From: Candidatus Roseilinea sp.
Lineage (GTDB): Bacteria; Chloroflexota; Anaerolineae; J036; Brachytrichaceae
Direction of reading: 5' to 3'
Assembly: GCA_025998955.1 (NCBI GenBank)
Contig: AP024676.1
Location: 2,914,001 to 2,978,000, forward strand
Length of the DNA: 64,000 nucleotides
Position 1 is the stretch's first letter; each line of letters starts with the position of its first letter. Made by a program: the position numbers and the translations under genes. The notes below the pieces were generated by a model that searched no databases, had not been told where the DNA came from, and worked only from the letters and a program-made list of their open reading frames with translations. Positions 1 through 9,268 of this stretch are shown here, piece by piece.

Positions 1-1
1 G

Positions 2-580
2 ATCACACCGGGGTTGCTGGCCCCCTACACCTTGGTTGTGCTCGGCTCGAACGGCCGCGTGTTCGACGCTGGCGAAGTCTGGGCGTTGACGGAGTTCTAC
101 GACGCAGGTGGGCGCGTCCTCGTCTATGCCGACTTCCAATACGGCCCGGATAACTGGGCCAGCGACAACAGCTTCCTCAACCAGTTCGGCATCGAGGTGT
201 TCCCCGATAACTTCCAGCCGACGACGCAGATCACCGACATCGTGGCCAGCCATCCCATCATGCAGGGCGTGACATCATTTGCCACCGAGGGCAGCAGCCA
301 GTTTCTGATCAGCGCGGCGAGCCTGAACGAGAATGAGGTGCTCTCAAGGTGTTCGCCGCTGGAGCGCAGCGGCTGCGCCGTGCAGCCGCCGGAACAGGCC
401 AAGATCAAGCCGGGCGACGTGGTCGCCTGCACCTGGGTGCGCGAGAATGCCCGCGGCGGCAGGCTGGCCGGCACGTGCGACCGCAACACCTTCCACAACG
501 GGCCGGGGCCGGGCACCGACATTGACGCGTTCAACAACCGCACCTATGCGCGTAACCTGTTCCGATGGCTGACGCAGTGA
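2..580 (+). CDS. C-terminal part of an unidentified protein, cut by the window edge
   Basis: The frame is open to the left edge, so the start lies outside the window; the TTG at position 14 is probably internal. About 190 residues are visible. The first 60 (a VVLGSNG strand, then GEVWALTEFYDAGGRVLVYADF) have the alternating strand and helix pattern of a class I glutamine-amidotransferase-like or ThuA-like fold, in which such proteins test whether a value should be displayed or cleaved. No catalytic Cys or His motif of that family can be seen, so this is a structural guess only. A cysteine-containing segment (CSPLERSGC) and a Gly/Pro-rich loop follow. The stop codon lies inside the next gene, overlapping it by 16 bases if that gene starts at 565. 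Confidence 0.6.
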   Translation: MTPGLLAPYTLVVLGSNGRVFDAGEVWALTEFYDAGGRVLVYADFQYGPDNWASDNSFLNQFGIEVFPDNFQPTTQITDIVASHPIMQGVTSFATEGSSQFLISAASLNENEVLSRCSPLERSGCAVQPPEQAKIKPGDVVACTWVRENARGGRLAGTCDRNTFHNGPGPGTDIDAFNNRTYARNLFRWLTQ

Positions 581-2910
581 GTTCAGAAGTCAGAAGTCAG
601 AGGTCAGAGGTCAGAAGTCAGAGGACAGAGGTCAGAAGTCAGAGGACAGAGACCAGCGGTCGAAACTCAGATGGAGCAAGACCGCACCTCGGCTCTCCTT
701 TCTCGATTCTCAATGCTCAATTTTCAATTCTTGGCTTCATCCTCGCTGCGTTCCTGGCGCTGTGTGTGATCTATAACGTGACGCTGCCGATGTTCGAGGC
801 GCCGGACGAGGCATCACACTTTCGCTACGCGCACTACCTGGCCGGCGAGCGACGCCTACCGGATCTGAAGCGCGACCTGCCCTCGCACGAAGTGACGCAG
901 CCGGTGCTGTACTACGCATTGGCAGCGTTGGTCATCGGCCCGTTCGACCGTAGCAACCTCGACCGATTGGTTTTGCTGAATCCCGACTGGTTCGACCGGT
1001 CACTTAACCAGGGCTATGCCGGCGTGCGCGGCCAGCACATTCATACCCACGCGGAAGACTGGCCCTACCAGGGCGCGGTGTGGGCCGTGCGCGCCGCACG
1101 CCTGCTATCGTCGCTTTTGGGCGCAGCGACGATTGCGCTGGTATACCTGATTGCACGTGACATCTTCGCTGCTCCTACCGTCAACGATGAATCCCGCGCG
1201 CTGATCGCTCACCTGTGCGCGGCGCTGGTCGCCTTCAATCCAAAATTCATCCACATCAGCAGCGTTGTCAGCAACGACATCGCCATTACTCTGGCCGCCA
1301 CGGCTGCCTGCGCGTGGATGGTGCGCATGGCAAGCCCGTCGAACACGTGCGACCGCATCCCATTGCGACAGTTTTTCATCCTAGGCGCGCTCATCGCTGC
1401 GGCCACGCTGTGCAAACTTCAAGGGCTAGGTTTGCTTGTGCCGGCGCTGGCCGCGGTCTTCTTGATCGCGCCGCGCGAACGCCTGCCGGGGCGCATCGCT
1501 ATGTTGCTGGCCGGCTTCTTGGCCGTGGCCGGCTGGTGGTTCGTCTTCAACATGCTCAACTACGGCCACCCGCTCGCTTGGGAACAGATTCAAGAAGCTA
1601 ATGCAGCGCTATTGCGCATCCCGCCGCTGGGCGCCGGTGAGATCCTTGCCACGCTGCCGCTGTGGTTCACTTCGTATTGGGGCAACCTGGGCATTGAGCT
1701 GCACTACGACGACTGGGTGAACACGGTGCTATTCGCCGCGCTGGCGCTGGCGGTGATCGGCTGCGCCATCGCGTTTGCCCGTCGGCTGCCCATGGTCAGT
1801 AACCGCGCCGGCTTTGCGTTGCTGATGATCTGGCAGGTGACCATCACGGCGATGTTCACCTGGTGGTTACGCAGCTACGTGGGCACGGAGAACAGTCGGC
1901 TGATCATGCCGGGCGTCGCGCCGGTCGCGCTGTTGACGGCGATGGGCTGGTTGACGCTCGCGCCGCAACGCGCCTGGGGCGCTGCGTCTATCGCCGGCGC
2001 GGGGTCATTGTTGGCGTTGGCGATCGCTGCACCGTTCGCCACGATCCGGCCGGCCTACGCCCTGCCCGACATGATGAGCCGCGAAGCGCTCGTCGCCGCC
2101 CATCGTCTGCCGAGCGCCGGCGTCGCCACGTTCGACGGCGCGATTGATTTGTTGCACGCCGAGGTCGAGTCGAAGCGCGTGAAGCCCGGCGACAGCCTGG
2201 GCGTGACGCTCTACTGGGGCGCGCTGCAGCCGGTCAACCAGAGCTATCGCGTGGTGCTAGAGGCGCTCGACCTGGATGGCAACATCATCGGGCGCAAGAT
2301 GGCCATCCCGTTCGGCGGGCGCTTCGCCACGCAACGCTGGCAGCCCGGCGCATACTTTCGCGACGAGTATGGGCTGCCCATTGATGCAACGGCGCCGCGC
2401 GGCCCGGCGCGCGTGCAGCTCAGCTTGTTCAAGCTGTATCCGGAGCCGAGTGCTGCGAGCATTGACGGCGCGAACATGCGCGCCTTCTTAATTGACCGCG
2501 TGAAAGTAGAAGCAGCTACCACGGCGCCGCCTCAATCCTCACAGCCGCCCATCGCCGTGTTTGCCGATGTCCTTCGGCTGGACCGCGTGCGCTTCGCGCC
2601 ACATCAAGTCACCTTCGACTGGACGGCGCTCGAATCGCCCGGCAACGACTATACGCTGTTCGTACACATCCTCGACGGCACCGGCGCGCAGATCGGCCAA
2701 CAAGACGCCGAGCCGTTCAACGGGCAATATCCCACCGGCCTGTGGGACGCCGGTGAGCGCGTGCGCGACGTGCGCACGATCGCACTACCTTCGGAAGCCC
2801 GCCGGCTGCGCATCGGCTGGTACGACCGGCAGACCGGCCAGCGCCTGACTGCCCGCATGGCCGATGGCAGCCGGTGGCCGGACGATATCGTGTTCATCGA
2901 AATCCCCTAG
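565..2910 (+). CDS. Multi-pass membrane glycosyltransferase, GT39/PMT-like (GT-C fold)
   Basis: This is a 781-residue protein with about ten hydrophobic segments between residues 55 and 500. The first long periplasmic loop carries an APDEASHFRYAHYL motif (about residue 75). An acidic Asp-Glu pair followed by His is typical of lipid-carrier-dependent GT-C mannosyl/arabinosyl-type transferases, which move a sugar from a polyprenyl phosphate on the outer membrane face. The last 280 residues (about 505-781) are soluble and contain two beta-rich halves, each with a 'TLYW/TLFVHI' strand. They resemble the C-terminal sandwich often fused to these enzymes. The first 30 residues are only translated repeat (SEVRSQR units) followed by a second low-complexity stretch (SILNAQFSIL), so the real start may be downstream, near residue 50. 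The upstream gene overlaps by 16 bases. The sugar substrate cannot be told from sequence. Confidence 0.75.
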   Translation: MADAVSSEVRSQRSEVRSQRTEVRSQRTETSGRNSDGARPHLGSPFSILNAQFSILGFILAAFLALCVIYNVTLPMFEAPDEASHFRYAHYLAGERRLPDLKRDLPSHEVTQPVLYYALAALVIGPFDRSNLDRLVLLNPDWFDRSLNQGYAGVRGQHIHTHAEDWPYQGAVWAVRAARLLSSLLGAATIALVYLIARDIFAAPTVNDESRALIAHLCAALVAFNPKFIHISSVVSNDIAITLAATAACAWMVRMASPSNTCDRIPLRQFFILGALIAAATLCKLQGLGLLVPALAAVFLIAPRERLPGRIAMLLAGFLAVAGWWFVFNMLNYGHPLAWEQIQEANAALLRIPPLGAGEILATLPLWFTSYWGNLGIELHYDDWVNTVLFAALALAVIGCAIAFARRLPMVSNRAGFALLMIWQVTITAMFTWWLRSYVGTENSRLIMPGVAPVALLTAMGWLTLAPQRAWGAASIAGAGSLLALAIAAPFATIRPAYALPDMMSREALVAAHRLPSAGVATFDGAIDLLHAEVESKRVKPGDSLGVTLYWGALQPVNQSYRVVLEALDLDGNIIGRKMAIPFGGRFATQRWQPGAYFRDEYGLPIDATAPRGPARVQLSLFKLYPEPSAASIDGANMRAFLIDRVKVEAATTAPPQSSQPPIAVFADVLRLDRVRFAPHQVTFDWTALESPGNDYTLFVHILDGTGAQIGQQDAEPFNGQYPTGLWDAGERVRDVRTIALPSEARRLRIGWYDRQTGQRLTARMADGSRWPDDIVFIEIP
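583..652 (+). repeat. Heptanucleotide tandem repeat, ten units of TCAGARG type
   Basis: Ten consecutive 7-base units, mostly TCAGAAG or TCAGAGG with two units starting ACAGAG, run without a break. They lie inside the predicted N-terminus of the glycosyltransferase, where three units encode SEVRSQR. Because seven is not a multiple of three, gain or loss of one unit would shift the frame. A degenerate copy of the same motif lies at 54345-54410. Confidence 0.9.
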
Positions 2911-2943
2911 CCGCCCGTCCCGGTGCGGCCCAGGAGTTCTCTC

Positions 2944-5010
2944 GTGAGACTACATGGTTTGAACTTCAACAGGCGCAGCGCTGCTGTTGCGCTCACACTC
3001 ATCGCTACTGTCAGCTTCTCACTCTCCACCGTGGGCACATCCCAAGCCAAACCGATTCGCAACGTGGAGGTGCCGACGGGGTTCAAAGTCGAGCCGATCA
3101 CCGCAAACCTGGAGCTGCCGACGACGTTCGCATTCGTGCCAGATGGGCGCATCTTCATCGCCGAGAAGGCCGGGCGCGTCAAGGTGTGGAAGGATGGCGT
3201 GCTCTATGTGCAGCCGTTGATTGACATTCGCGACGAAGTGAACAGCTTCGTGGATCGCGGCCTGATCGGCATGGCGCTCGACCCGAACTTCGTCACGAAC
3301 GGCTGGATCTATCTGCTCTATGCCTGGGATGCGCCGGGCGAGGCGAAAGACGCGGATGAACCACGCCGTAGCCGGCTGGTGCGCTACACGGTCGAGGGCG
3401 ACGTGGTCAAGCCCAACAGCGCTTTCGTTTTGTTCGACGACCACTGGAATTACACCCAGAACCACTCGGTCGGCACGCTCAAGTTCGACAAGCGCGGGCT
3501 GCTGTGGGTCTCGTTGGGCGAAGGCTCGCTCTCGGCGATGCCCGATCAGCTCTCGCTGACCGCGCTCGACCTCAACACGCTGCAGGGCAAAGTGCTGCGC
3601 ATTGACCCGCGCAACGGCTACGGCGTGCCGGGCAATCCGTTCTACGACCCGCGCTTTCCCAAACGCGCCCGCTCGCGGGTATGGGCATATGGCTTCCGCA
3701 ACCCTTTCCGCTTCGCGCTCCACCCGGAGACCCAACTGCCCTACGTAGGCGACGTGGGTTGGAACACCTACGAGATGCTGATGATCGCGACCAAGGGGGC
3801 GAACTTCGGCTGGCCGTGCGTGGAGGGCAGCATGGATCGGCCGGAGTTTCAGAATGCGCCGGAATGCCGCGGCGTCAACGTGAAGACCACGACGCCCAAG
3901 GAGTTGAGCTACCCACACAACGAAAACAACGCCTCGGTCACGGCGGGCGACTTCAACACCGGCGACCACTTTCCGTCGGAGATGAAGGGCAACTTCTTCT
4001 GGGGTGACTACTCGACGCAGGTCATCAACCGCACCATGCTGGACGAACGGGGGCGCTTCAAGCAGACGATCCCGTTCGGCAAGCAGATGGGCGAACCCGT
4101 GGACATCCAGTTCGGGCCGGACGGCGCGCTGTGGTATCTCTCCATCTACTCCGGCGGGTTGCGCCGCATCGTGTATGAGGGCCGGCCGCTCGGCGCGCTG
4201 GCGACGATCACGCAAGCGCCGGCAAGCAACAAGCCGTTCGCCGCGATCTTCGCCCCATTCGACGGCGACACGTACCTGGCCGGCCAGACCGTGCGGCTGC
4301 GCGGCGAAGCCCGAAACGCCGCCGCGACCGAATGGCGCATCACGCGCTACGATGGCCGGCGCGCCACCCCTATCACCCGCACGACCGGCCTCGAAGCCAG
4401 CTTCGTCATGCCGGCCGACCTGCGCGACGACGGATTCATCGAAGCCATCTTCACCGCGACCGACGGCAAGGGCAACCTGGCCGCAACGAAAGTGAACGTC
4501 TATCCTTTCCCGAGCGATGGCTATATCCGCGCCTGGTGGCTCAACGGCGGCTATCCTTATCACACCCTGAACGACGACGTTTTGCCCGGCGGTGAAGCGA
4601 ACTACATCGCGCGTCCGGGTGACAAGACGGCTTGGGCGATCCGCAGCCCGTCGCGCAACATCAACCTGCTGCGTTACATCACGCCGTCGCGGAAGACCGT
4701 CGCCTACGCTTTCGTGTGGATCGAGTCGCCAGAAGATCGCAAAGGCTTGCTGGGAATGAACTCCGATGACGGCCTGGCAGCCTGGCTGAACGGCAAGGAG
4801 ATCTGGCGCAACAAGGTGAGCCGCTACATGCCCGACGACCTGCGCGATATTGACCTGCCGCCCATTGAGCTGAAGAAGGGCTACAACGCTTTGTTGCTGA
4901 AAATTGATACCAACGATGGGGATTGGCAGTTCAAGGCGCGCGTGCTGAACCCGGACGGCTCGATCATGCGCGATGTGACGGCAAAGTTGATTCCAGCGCC
5001 GCCACAATAG
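2944..5010 (+). CDS. Secreted PQQ-dependent sugar dehydrogenase-like protein with extra C-terminal domains
   Basis: The start is the GTG at 2944, seven bases after an AGGAG ribosome site; an upstream GTG at 2923 precedes that site. A signal peptide follows (basic start, hydrophobic core, TSQA cleavage region about residue 35). Residues about 40-410 match the soluble glucose/aldose sugar dehydrogenase (GSDH) six-bladed propeller. Visible signatures are PDGRIFIAEKAGRVKVW, 'DRGLIGMALDPNF', an NHS histidine loop, 'GFRNPFRFALHP' and a Gly-rich 'GANFGWPCVEG' strand. Known members oxidise sugars in the periplasm with bound PQQ and calcium. An Ig-like domain (about 425-510) and a 170-residue C-terminal domain ending in a 'MNSDDGLAAWLNGKEIW' motif follow, probably for carbohydrate or surface binding. 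No PQQ synthesis genes are in the window. The gene starts 33 bases after the glycosyltransferase. Confidence 0.85.
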   Translation: MRLHGLNFNRRSAAVALTLIATVSFSLSTVGTSQAKPIRNVEVPTGFKVEPITANLELPTTFAFVPDGRIFIAEKAGRVKVWKDGVLYVQPLIDIRDEVNSFVDRGLIGMALDPNFVTNGWIYLLYAWDAPGEAKDADEPRRSRLVRYTVEGDVVKPNSAFVLFDDHWNYTQNHSVGTLKFDKRGLLWVSLGEGSLSAMPDQLSLTALDLNTLQGKVLRIDPRNGYGVPGNPFYDPRFPKRARSRVWAYGFRNPFRFALHPETQLPYVGDVGWNTYEMLMIATKGANFGWPCVEGSMDRPEFQNAPECRGVNVKTTTPKELSYPHNENNASVTAGDFNTGDHFPSEMKGNFFWGDYSTQVINRTMLDERGRFKQTIPFGKQMGEPVDIQFGPDGALWYLSIYSGGLRRIVYEGRPLGALATITQAPASNKPFAAIFAPFDGDTYLAGQTVRLRGEARNAAATEWRITRYDGRRATPITRTTGLEASFVMPADLRDDGFIEAIFTATDGKGNLAATKVNVYPFPSDGYIRAWWLNGGYPYHTLNDDVLPGGEANYIARPGDKTAWAIRSPSRNINLLRYITPSRKTVAYAFVWIESPEDRKGLLGMNSDDGLAAWLNGKEIWRNKVSRYMPDDLRDIDLPPIELKKGYNALLLKIDTNDGDWQFKARVLNPDGSIMRDVTAKLIPAPPQ

Positions 5011-5021
5011 CCCAAAAGCAA

Positions 5022-5825
5022 TCAGTTGCGCCAGTCAGACTGCGCCGACTTGTATTTCGTCAGTGCCGCCAGTGGCCGCAGCAGGTCGGGATTGCGCAAT
5101 TGGATCTGTGACAAGCTGACGTTGAGAAGCACGTAGAGCAACGGCATCAGGTGTGAATCGGGCCGCCACAGGCCGAACTTGGCAAAGCTGCTGCGCGGCA
5201 CAGCCGCATCACCGGTGCGGGTCTGTCGCGTAATCATCCAGCGGTCGCGGAAGCACACGATCGCATCCGGCGTGTGCTCTGGCCGGATGACGTCCTCCTC
5301 GATCAGGCCGTTCAAGTGGTGCAGCAGAAGATCCGGCGCGGTCGCTTCTGCGGCAAAGATGTAGCCCAAGTAGGGGTTGAGCTTATCGTCGGAAAGCTGT
5401 GCGTAGCGCGCGCCGAATACGCCCAAGTGGTGCATGGGCGTCACGTCGTGCGCCGTCGCTTTGGCGCGGTGTAGCCGCTTGAGCGAGGCAATGTTCTGCA
5501 GGCGTGCGACGAACATCTCCTGATTTAGATGCGGCACGACCTCACACATTGCATAGACTCCTTCGCATGGCAACAGTCGGCCCATCGGCAAGGCGAAGAT
5601 CGCGTCGTAGATCAGAATGCTATCGTCGTGCGTTGTGACGTCGTCTATCGAGAAGGCTTTGCCCCATTCCAGGCCGTAGCGCAAAGGCAACAGCGGCCGG
5701 AGGATGTGCGTGATGAAGGCGTGATGGTGTTCCGCAAGAGAGGCGCCGTCGTGAAAGACCTCGCCCGAATGGATGCGCTGCTCGATGGGCTCAACGTAGG
5801 CGCGGATGGCATCCAGGATCAACAT
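5022..5825 (-). CDS. DUF6602-like protein, possible nuclease fold
   Basis: A 267-residue soluble protein with no signal peptide. Residues about 30-100 follow the pattern of the DUF6602 family: a His-rich helix (AEHHHAFITHILRPLLP), an 'LEWGKAF' strand, a 'DDSILIYDAIF' strand and then 'CEGVYAMCEV'. The spacing of Asp, Glu and a following E-x-V is reminiscent of a PD-(D/E)XK restriction-like nuclease core, although the lysine of the last motif is not visible here. Family members are often found near defence genes, but this one sits between the sugar dehydrogenase (convergent, 11 bases apart) and idi2. The family assignment is by recall of the motif pattern and needs a profile search. Activity is unknown. 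Confidence 0.5.
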   Translation of the reverse strand: MLILDAIRAYVEPIEQRIHSGEVFHDGASLAEHHHAFITHILRPLLPLRYGLEWGKAFSIDDVTTHDDSILIYDAIFALPMGRLLPCEGVYAMCEVVPHLNQEMFVARLQNIASLKRLHRAKATAHDVTPMHHLGVFGARYAQLSDDKLNPYLGYIFAAEATAPDLLLHHLNGLIEEDVIRPEHTPDAIVCFRDRWMITRQTRTGDAAVPRSSFAKFGLWRPDSHLMPLLYVLLNVSLSQIQLRNPDLLRPLAALTKYKSAQSDWRN

Positions 5826-5896
5826 GATTCCGTTGACTGAGTGTATCGCATATCTGCGTTGGATCGGCGTATGAAGCGTGCGCTTTCACACATGTG

Positions 5897-6964
5897 TCAC
5901 ACGCGGATCAGTTCGACGTTGCGCAGCGCCGCCAAGTCGCGCGCGCCGGTGCACAACATCACGGCGCGGAGTTGTCCCAAGACCACGGCGATCTCATCGG
6001 CAACCGCTTCAGGGGAGCGGGTCGCGGCGCGCAGAAACGGCCGGGCCATGCCGAACAGCGTCGCGCCCAATGCCAGGCACTTCGCGCCGTCTACGCCGTG
6101 CTTCAAGCCGCCGCTGGCGAAGATGAGGACGTCTGGCGCAGCCTCGCGCACATAGCGGATCGAGTCGGCGGTGGGAATGCCCCAATCCACGAACGCCTCC
6201 GCGATGCGACGCTGCACGTCGTTGCGCGCGCGGAACATCTCCACCTGGCTCCACGACGTGCCGCCGGCGCCCGCTACATCAATCGCAGCGACACCGGCGT
6301 TGGCCAAATCACGCGCCGCGCGCGGCGAGATGCCCCAGCCAACCTCCTTGGCAATGACCGGAATGCCGTCCGCCCGTAAAGCGCGCACCACCCGCTCGAT
6401 CTTGCCGAGCAGTCCAGCCCAGTTTACGTCGCCTTCCGGCTGCAGGATCTCTTGCAACGGATTCAGATGTAAGACCAGGGCATCGGCGCCGGTTAGCGTT
6501 ACCGCCCGGCGGCATTGGTCTGCATCGAAGCCATAATTGAACTGCACCGCACCGATGTTGGCGAAGAGGAGGACATCGGGGGCGACATCGCGCACCTGGA
6601 AGGTGTCGGCCAGCTCGGGCTGGACGACTGCAGCACGCGTCGAGCCGAGGCCCATAGGGATGCGCGCCTGCTGCGCGGCGATGGCCAAGTTGCGGTTGAT
6701 CACACGCGCTTGCTCCGTGCCGCCGGTCATGCACGAAATGAGCAGCGGTGCGCCCAGGCGCCGTCCGAACAATTCCAAAGTGGTATCTATGTCGAGCGCG
6801 TTCACCTCCGGCAGCGCCTGGTGCATAAAGCGGTAACGCTCCAGGCCGTTGGTCAGGCCCGAAGCGACGTTTTCGTCCAGGTTGATGCGAATGTGATCGG
6901 CCTTGCGCGTCTCCAACACATGTCCCTCGAGCGCGCTCGCATCTACGCGTCGTTCATCATCCAT
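5897..6964 (-). CDS. fni: Type 2 isopentenyl-diphosphate delta-isomerase (FMN-dependent)
   Basis: This enzyme interconverts isopentenyl and dimethylallyl diphosphate in isoprenoid synthesis, using reduced FMN and magnesium. The 355-residue length is normal. Diagnostic motifs appear in order: RKADHIRI (about residue 14, substrate phosphate binding), 'MTGG' (FMN), 'GLGSTRA', '[14 protein letters not shown]' (about 150), 'KEVGWGIS' and 'GAGGTSW', then '[10 protein letters not shown]' near the C-terminus (FMN phosphate). A GGAG box lies eight bases before the ATG. It is divergent from acpP, with about 95 bases between the start codons that contain opposed AT-rich boxes. Type 2 enzymes are common in Chloroflexota, Firmicutes and archaea. 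Confidence 0.95.
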   Translation of the reverse strand: MDDERRVDASALEGHVLETRKADHIRINLDENVASGLTNGLERYRFMHQALPEVNALDIDTTLELFGRRLGAPLLISCMTGGTEQARVINRNLAIAAQQARIPMGLGSTRAAVVQPELADTFQVRDVAPDVLLFANIGAVQFNYGFDADQCRRAVTLTGADALVLHLNPLQEILQPEGDVNWAGLLGKIERVVRALRADGIPVIAKEVGWGISPRAARDLANAGVAAIDVAGAGGTSWSQVEMFRARNDVQRRIAEAFVDWGIPTADSIRYVREAAPDVLIFASGGLKHGVDGAKCLALGATLFGMARPFLRAATRSPEAVADEIAVVLGQLRAVMLCTGARDLAALRNVELIRV

Positions 6965-7059
6965 AGTTCAGCTCCGTAACCCGCCTCCGCCGGTGGTGTT
7001 TCAGTGGCACAGAGAATAGATTAAAATGCCCGACGGATCACCACAGGAGGAATAGATTG

Positions 7060-7311
7060 ATGTCAGACCAGTCCACATTCGAACGCGTCAAGGCGCTTAC
7101 TGTCAAGTTGCTCGGCGTTGCGCCCGAGAAGGTCACGATGGACGCCAAGTTCCGCGAGGACCTCGAGGCGGATTCGCTCGATTTGGTTGAACTCATCATG
7201 GCATTTGAAGAGGAATTCGGCGGCGAGATTTCCGACGAAGACGCTCAGAAGATTACCACGATTGGGGAAGCCGTCGCCTATTTGGAGCAGCGGCAAAGCC
7301 AGGGCGCGTAG
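7060..7311 (+). CDS. acpP: Acyl carrier protein
   Basis: An 83-residue acidic protein that carries growing fatty acids on a phosphopantetheine arm. The attachment serine is Ser39 in '[19 protein letters not shown]', the canonical DSL motif. An AGGAGG site at 7045-7050 precedes both a TTG (7057) and the ATG (7060); the ATG, nine bases away, is chosen. A TAAAAT box at 7022-7027 is a likely -10 element. A strong terminator follows, so the gene is transcribed alone. No fab genes are adjacent in the window. Confidence 0.95.
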   Translation: MSDQSTFERVKALTVKLLGVAPEKVTMDAKFREDLEADSLDLVELIMAFEEEFGGEISDEDAQKITTIGEAVAYLEQRQSQGA

Positions 7312-7335
7312 CACCTCAGGACATCGAGCATCATC

Positions 7336-7363
7336 AGGCTCTCGCACCGGCGGGAGCCTTTTT
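7336..7363 (+). terminator. Rho-independent terminator of acpP
   Basis: A ten-base-pair stem (AGGCTCTCGC with GCGGGAGCCT, one T-G wobble) encloses a four-base ACCG loop and is followed by a run of four to five T. It lies 25 bases after the acpP stop and just before the convergent ribokinase gene. Confidence 0.85.
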
Positions 7364-7378
7364 GTTCGATCGCGGCCG

Positions 7379-8299
7379 TCAAGCGCCGCGCGCGCGTAGA
7401 AAGGACTCCACTTCTTCCCGGCCGGGGATGCTGGGCTGGGCGCCCGGCCGGGTGACGGCGATAGCCGCCGCTGCACAGCCGAACTGCGCGGCTTCTCGCA
7501 CTGACGCACCCTCCACCAGTCGCGTCACGAATGCACCGATGAACGTGTCGCCGGCTGCAACCGTATCCACGGCTACGACGGGAAAGGCCGGCACATGGCC
7601 GCACCACGCCTCGGCCTCCACCCACACCCCGCCGGCGCCAAGTGTCACCAGCACGTTGCGCGCGCCGCGCGCCCGCAATGCCCGGGCCGCTGCCGCCGCG
7701 CTCTCCGGGTCGCGCACCTCGACGCCGGTCAGCCGGCTGGCCTCGTTCTCGTTGGGAATGAGGTAGTCGCACAACTGCAACAGCGCATCGTCGAGCGGGG
7801 CGAACGGCGCCGGATTGAGCACGCTCAGCCGGCTCGCCTGGCGCGCGATCGCCATCGCCGCCTCGGTCGCAGGCAGGCTCGTCTCCAGCTGGGCGATGAC
7901 GGCATCCGACTGGGCCAGGCGACCCTCGGCCGCCTGCACGTCGGCTGCGGTCAGCGTCCGGTTCGCGCCGCTGGCCACGACGATCTCGTTTTGTCCCGTC
8001 TCCTCGTGCACGAGGATCATGGCCGTGCCGCTGGCGCTGCCGGCGCGCCGAATCACGCCGTGTGTGTCCACACCCACCGCACGCAGGTTCTCGAGCATCG
8101 CTTCGCCGAATGCATCCACACCGACGCAACCGATCATGCAGGCACGTCGGCCCATGCGCGCAACGGCATAGGCTTGGTTGGCGCCCTTCCCTCCGCACGC
8201 CGTTTGTAAGTCTTCACCGTGAATTGCCTCGCCGGGCACGGGGAAGCGCGGCACACGAATGATCAAATCCATGTTCAGGCTGCCGACGACGGTGATCAT
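7379..8299 (-). CDS. rbsK: Ribokinase, PfkB family
   Basis: The product phosphorylates D-ribose to ribose 5-phosphate with ATP in the cytoplasm. The 306 residues show the PfkB signatures: 'VVGSLNMDLII' at the N-terminus, 'GGKGANQAYAVARMG' (about residue 37, substrate binding), 'NENEASRLTG' and the C-terminal 'DTVAAGDTFIGAF' motif, whose second Asp is the catalytic base. The usual DTTGAGD reads DTVAAGD here, a minor change. Other PfkB sugar kinases are possible, but the N-terminal substrate motif fits ribokinase best. No ribose transporter or repressor is nearby. The gene converges on acpP and is 63 bases from the stop of the next gene on the same strand. Confidence 0.88.
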   Translation of the reverse strand: MITVVGSLNMDLIIRVPRFPVPGEAIHGEDLQTACGGKGANQAYAVARMGRRACMIGCVGVDAFGEAMLENLRAVGVDTHGVIRRAGSASGTAMILVHEETGQNEIVVASGANRTLTAADVQAAEGRLAQSDAVIAQLETSLPATEAAMAIARQASRLSVLNPAPFAPLDDALLQLCDYLIPNENEASRLTGVEVRDPESAAAAARALRARGARNVLVTLGAGGVWVEAEAWCGHVPAFPVVAVDTVAAGDTFIGAFVTRLVEGASVREAAQFGCAAAAIAVTRPGAQPSIPGREEVESFLRARGA

Positions 8300-8362
8300 G
8301 TGGAATCGAGAATGAAGGATAGCGAAAGCGACTTGCTATTGTCGGTTTCTGCTCGTTCGCCG

Positions 8363-9217
8363 TCATTCGCCTTTGGCTTGGAGCTCGTCGTAGAGGTGCT
8401 CGAGGCCGGCGCGCATTTCGTGGGTCAGCACCTCGTAGGCCGGCGAAGACTTACTGCGGGCGATCTTCGGCGCGTAGAGCATCATTAGATCAGGCACGAG
8501 CGCGCCCACTTCGGAACGACTGCGATTGGCGCGCAGGAGCGCCTTGACGCGCACCGTGGCGGCTTTGAGGTAGTCGAGCGTCGCGTCCACCGCCTCGGCC
8601 GGGTCACTCGCCGGCCCGCGCCCGGGGACGAGCGTTGTAACGGTGCGGTTCTTCTTCAACGCAGCTAGAATGGCCTGCCAGCGCTCGAAGTTGCCATGCG
8701 CGAGGTTCGGCGGCTGGCCGACGGCCACATGATCGCCGGCGAAGACGATGCCGGAGTCGCGCAGCGTGACGAAGCAGGCGTCGGCCGAATAGCCACCTTG
8801 AAACGTGACATCTACGAAGGTCACGTGCTTCACGCCAAGCACGATGCTCAGCGAATCGCTGAAAGTGAGCCGCGGCGCGCCGTTGAATTCTCTTACTAGA
8901 GACGCCGGCGGCTCGAACGGTTGAGCGAGTGCAGGTTCGGCCGGCGCGGCGATGGGTGCAAATGCGGCGTCGTGCACAACTGCCGTCGGCGCACCAACTG
9001 CGGCGAGCGACTCGGCGTTCATACGGTCCGACGAAGTGAAGACGATGGCGCGGATGGGCTTGTCGCTGAGTTCGGCGACTTGCGCACGCCAGGAGCGCGC
9101 CTCAGAAGGATCGGGCGGCAGATCAACGCAGACGACGGCGTCCTCGCCGATCACGCATCCCACGTTCAGGCCGCCGGCGGTGGCGTGATAGAACACGTTC
9201 TTGTGCAACTTCTTCAT
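8363..9217 (-). CDS. Metallo-beta-lactamase-fold protein lacking the HxHxDH motif
   Basis: The ATG at 9217 starts a protein of 284 residues. An upstream in-frame start at 9370 would add 51 residues translated from a repeat element and is rejected. The fold is recognisable: 'YHATAGGLNVGCVIGEDAVVCVDLP', a nucleophile-side strand 'PIRAIVFTSSDRMNAESL', then 'SIVFAGDHVAVGQPPN'. In active family members the segment after the second strand reads TH-x-H-x-D-H and binds the metal pair. Here it reads TSSDRMN, so both first His ligands are missing, while the later GDH is kept. The protein may bind a single metal, act in another way, or be a structural relative. The C-terminal 70 residues are helical. 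Function unknown. Confidence 0.7.
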   Translation of the reverse strand: MKKLHKNVFYHATAGGLNVGCVIGEDAVVCVDLPPDPSEARSWRAQVAELSDKPIRAIVFTSSDRMNAESLAAVGAPTAVVHDAAFAPIAAPAEPALAQPFEPPASLVREFNGAPRLTFSDSLSIVLGVKHVTFVDVTFQGGYSADACFVTLRDSGIVFAGDHVAVGQPPNLAHGNFERWQAILAALKKNRTVTTLVPGRGPASDPAEAVDATLDYLKAATVRVKALLRANRSRSEVGALVPDLMMLYAPKIARSKSSPAYEVLTHEMRAGLEHLYDELQAKGE

Positions 9218-9268
9218 AGGTGCATTGTGCTGGGCATTGTACGACCGGTGCCGGCAAACACCTAGGGA

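Noticed and set aside
3019-5007. A long open frame on the minus strand opposite the sugar dehydrogenase
   Set aside because: Its translation is Arg/Val/Ala-rich without any recognisable motif, and the plus-strand frame has clear domains; high GC produces such shadows.
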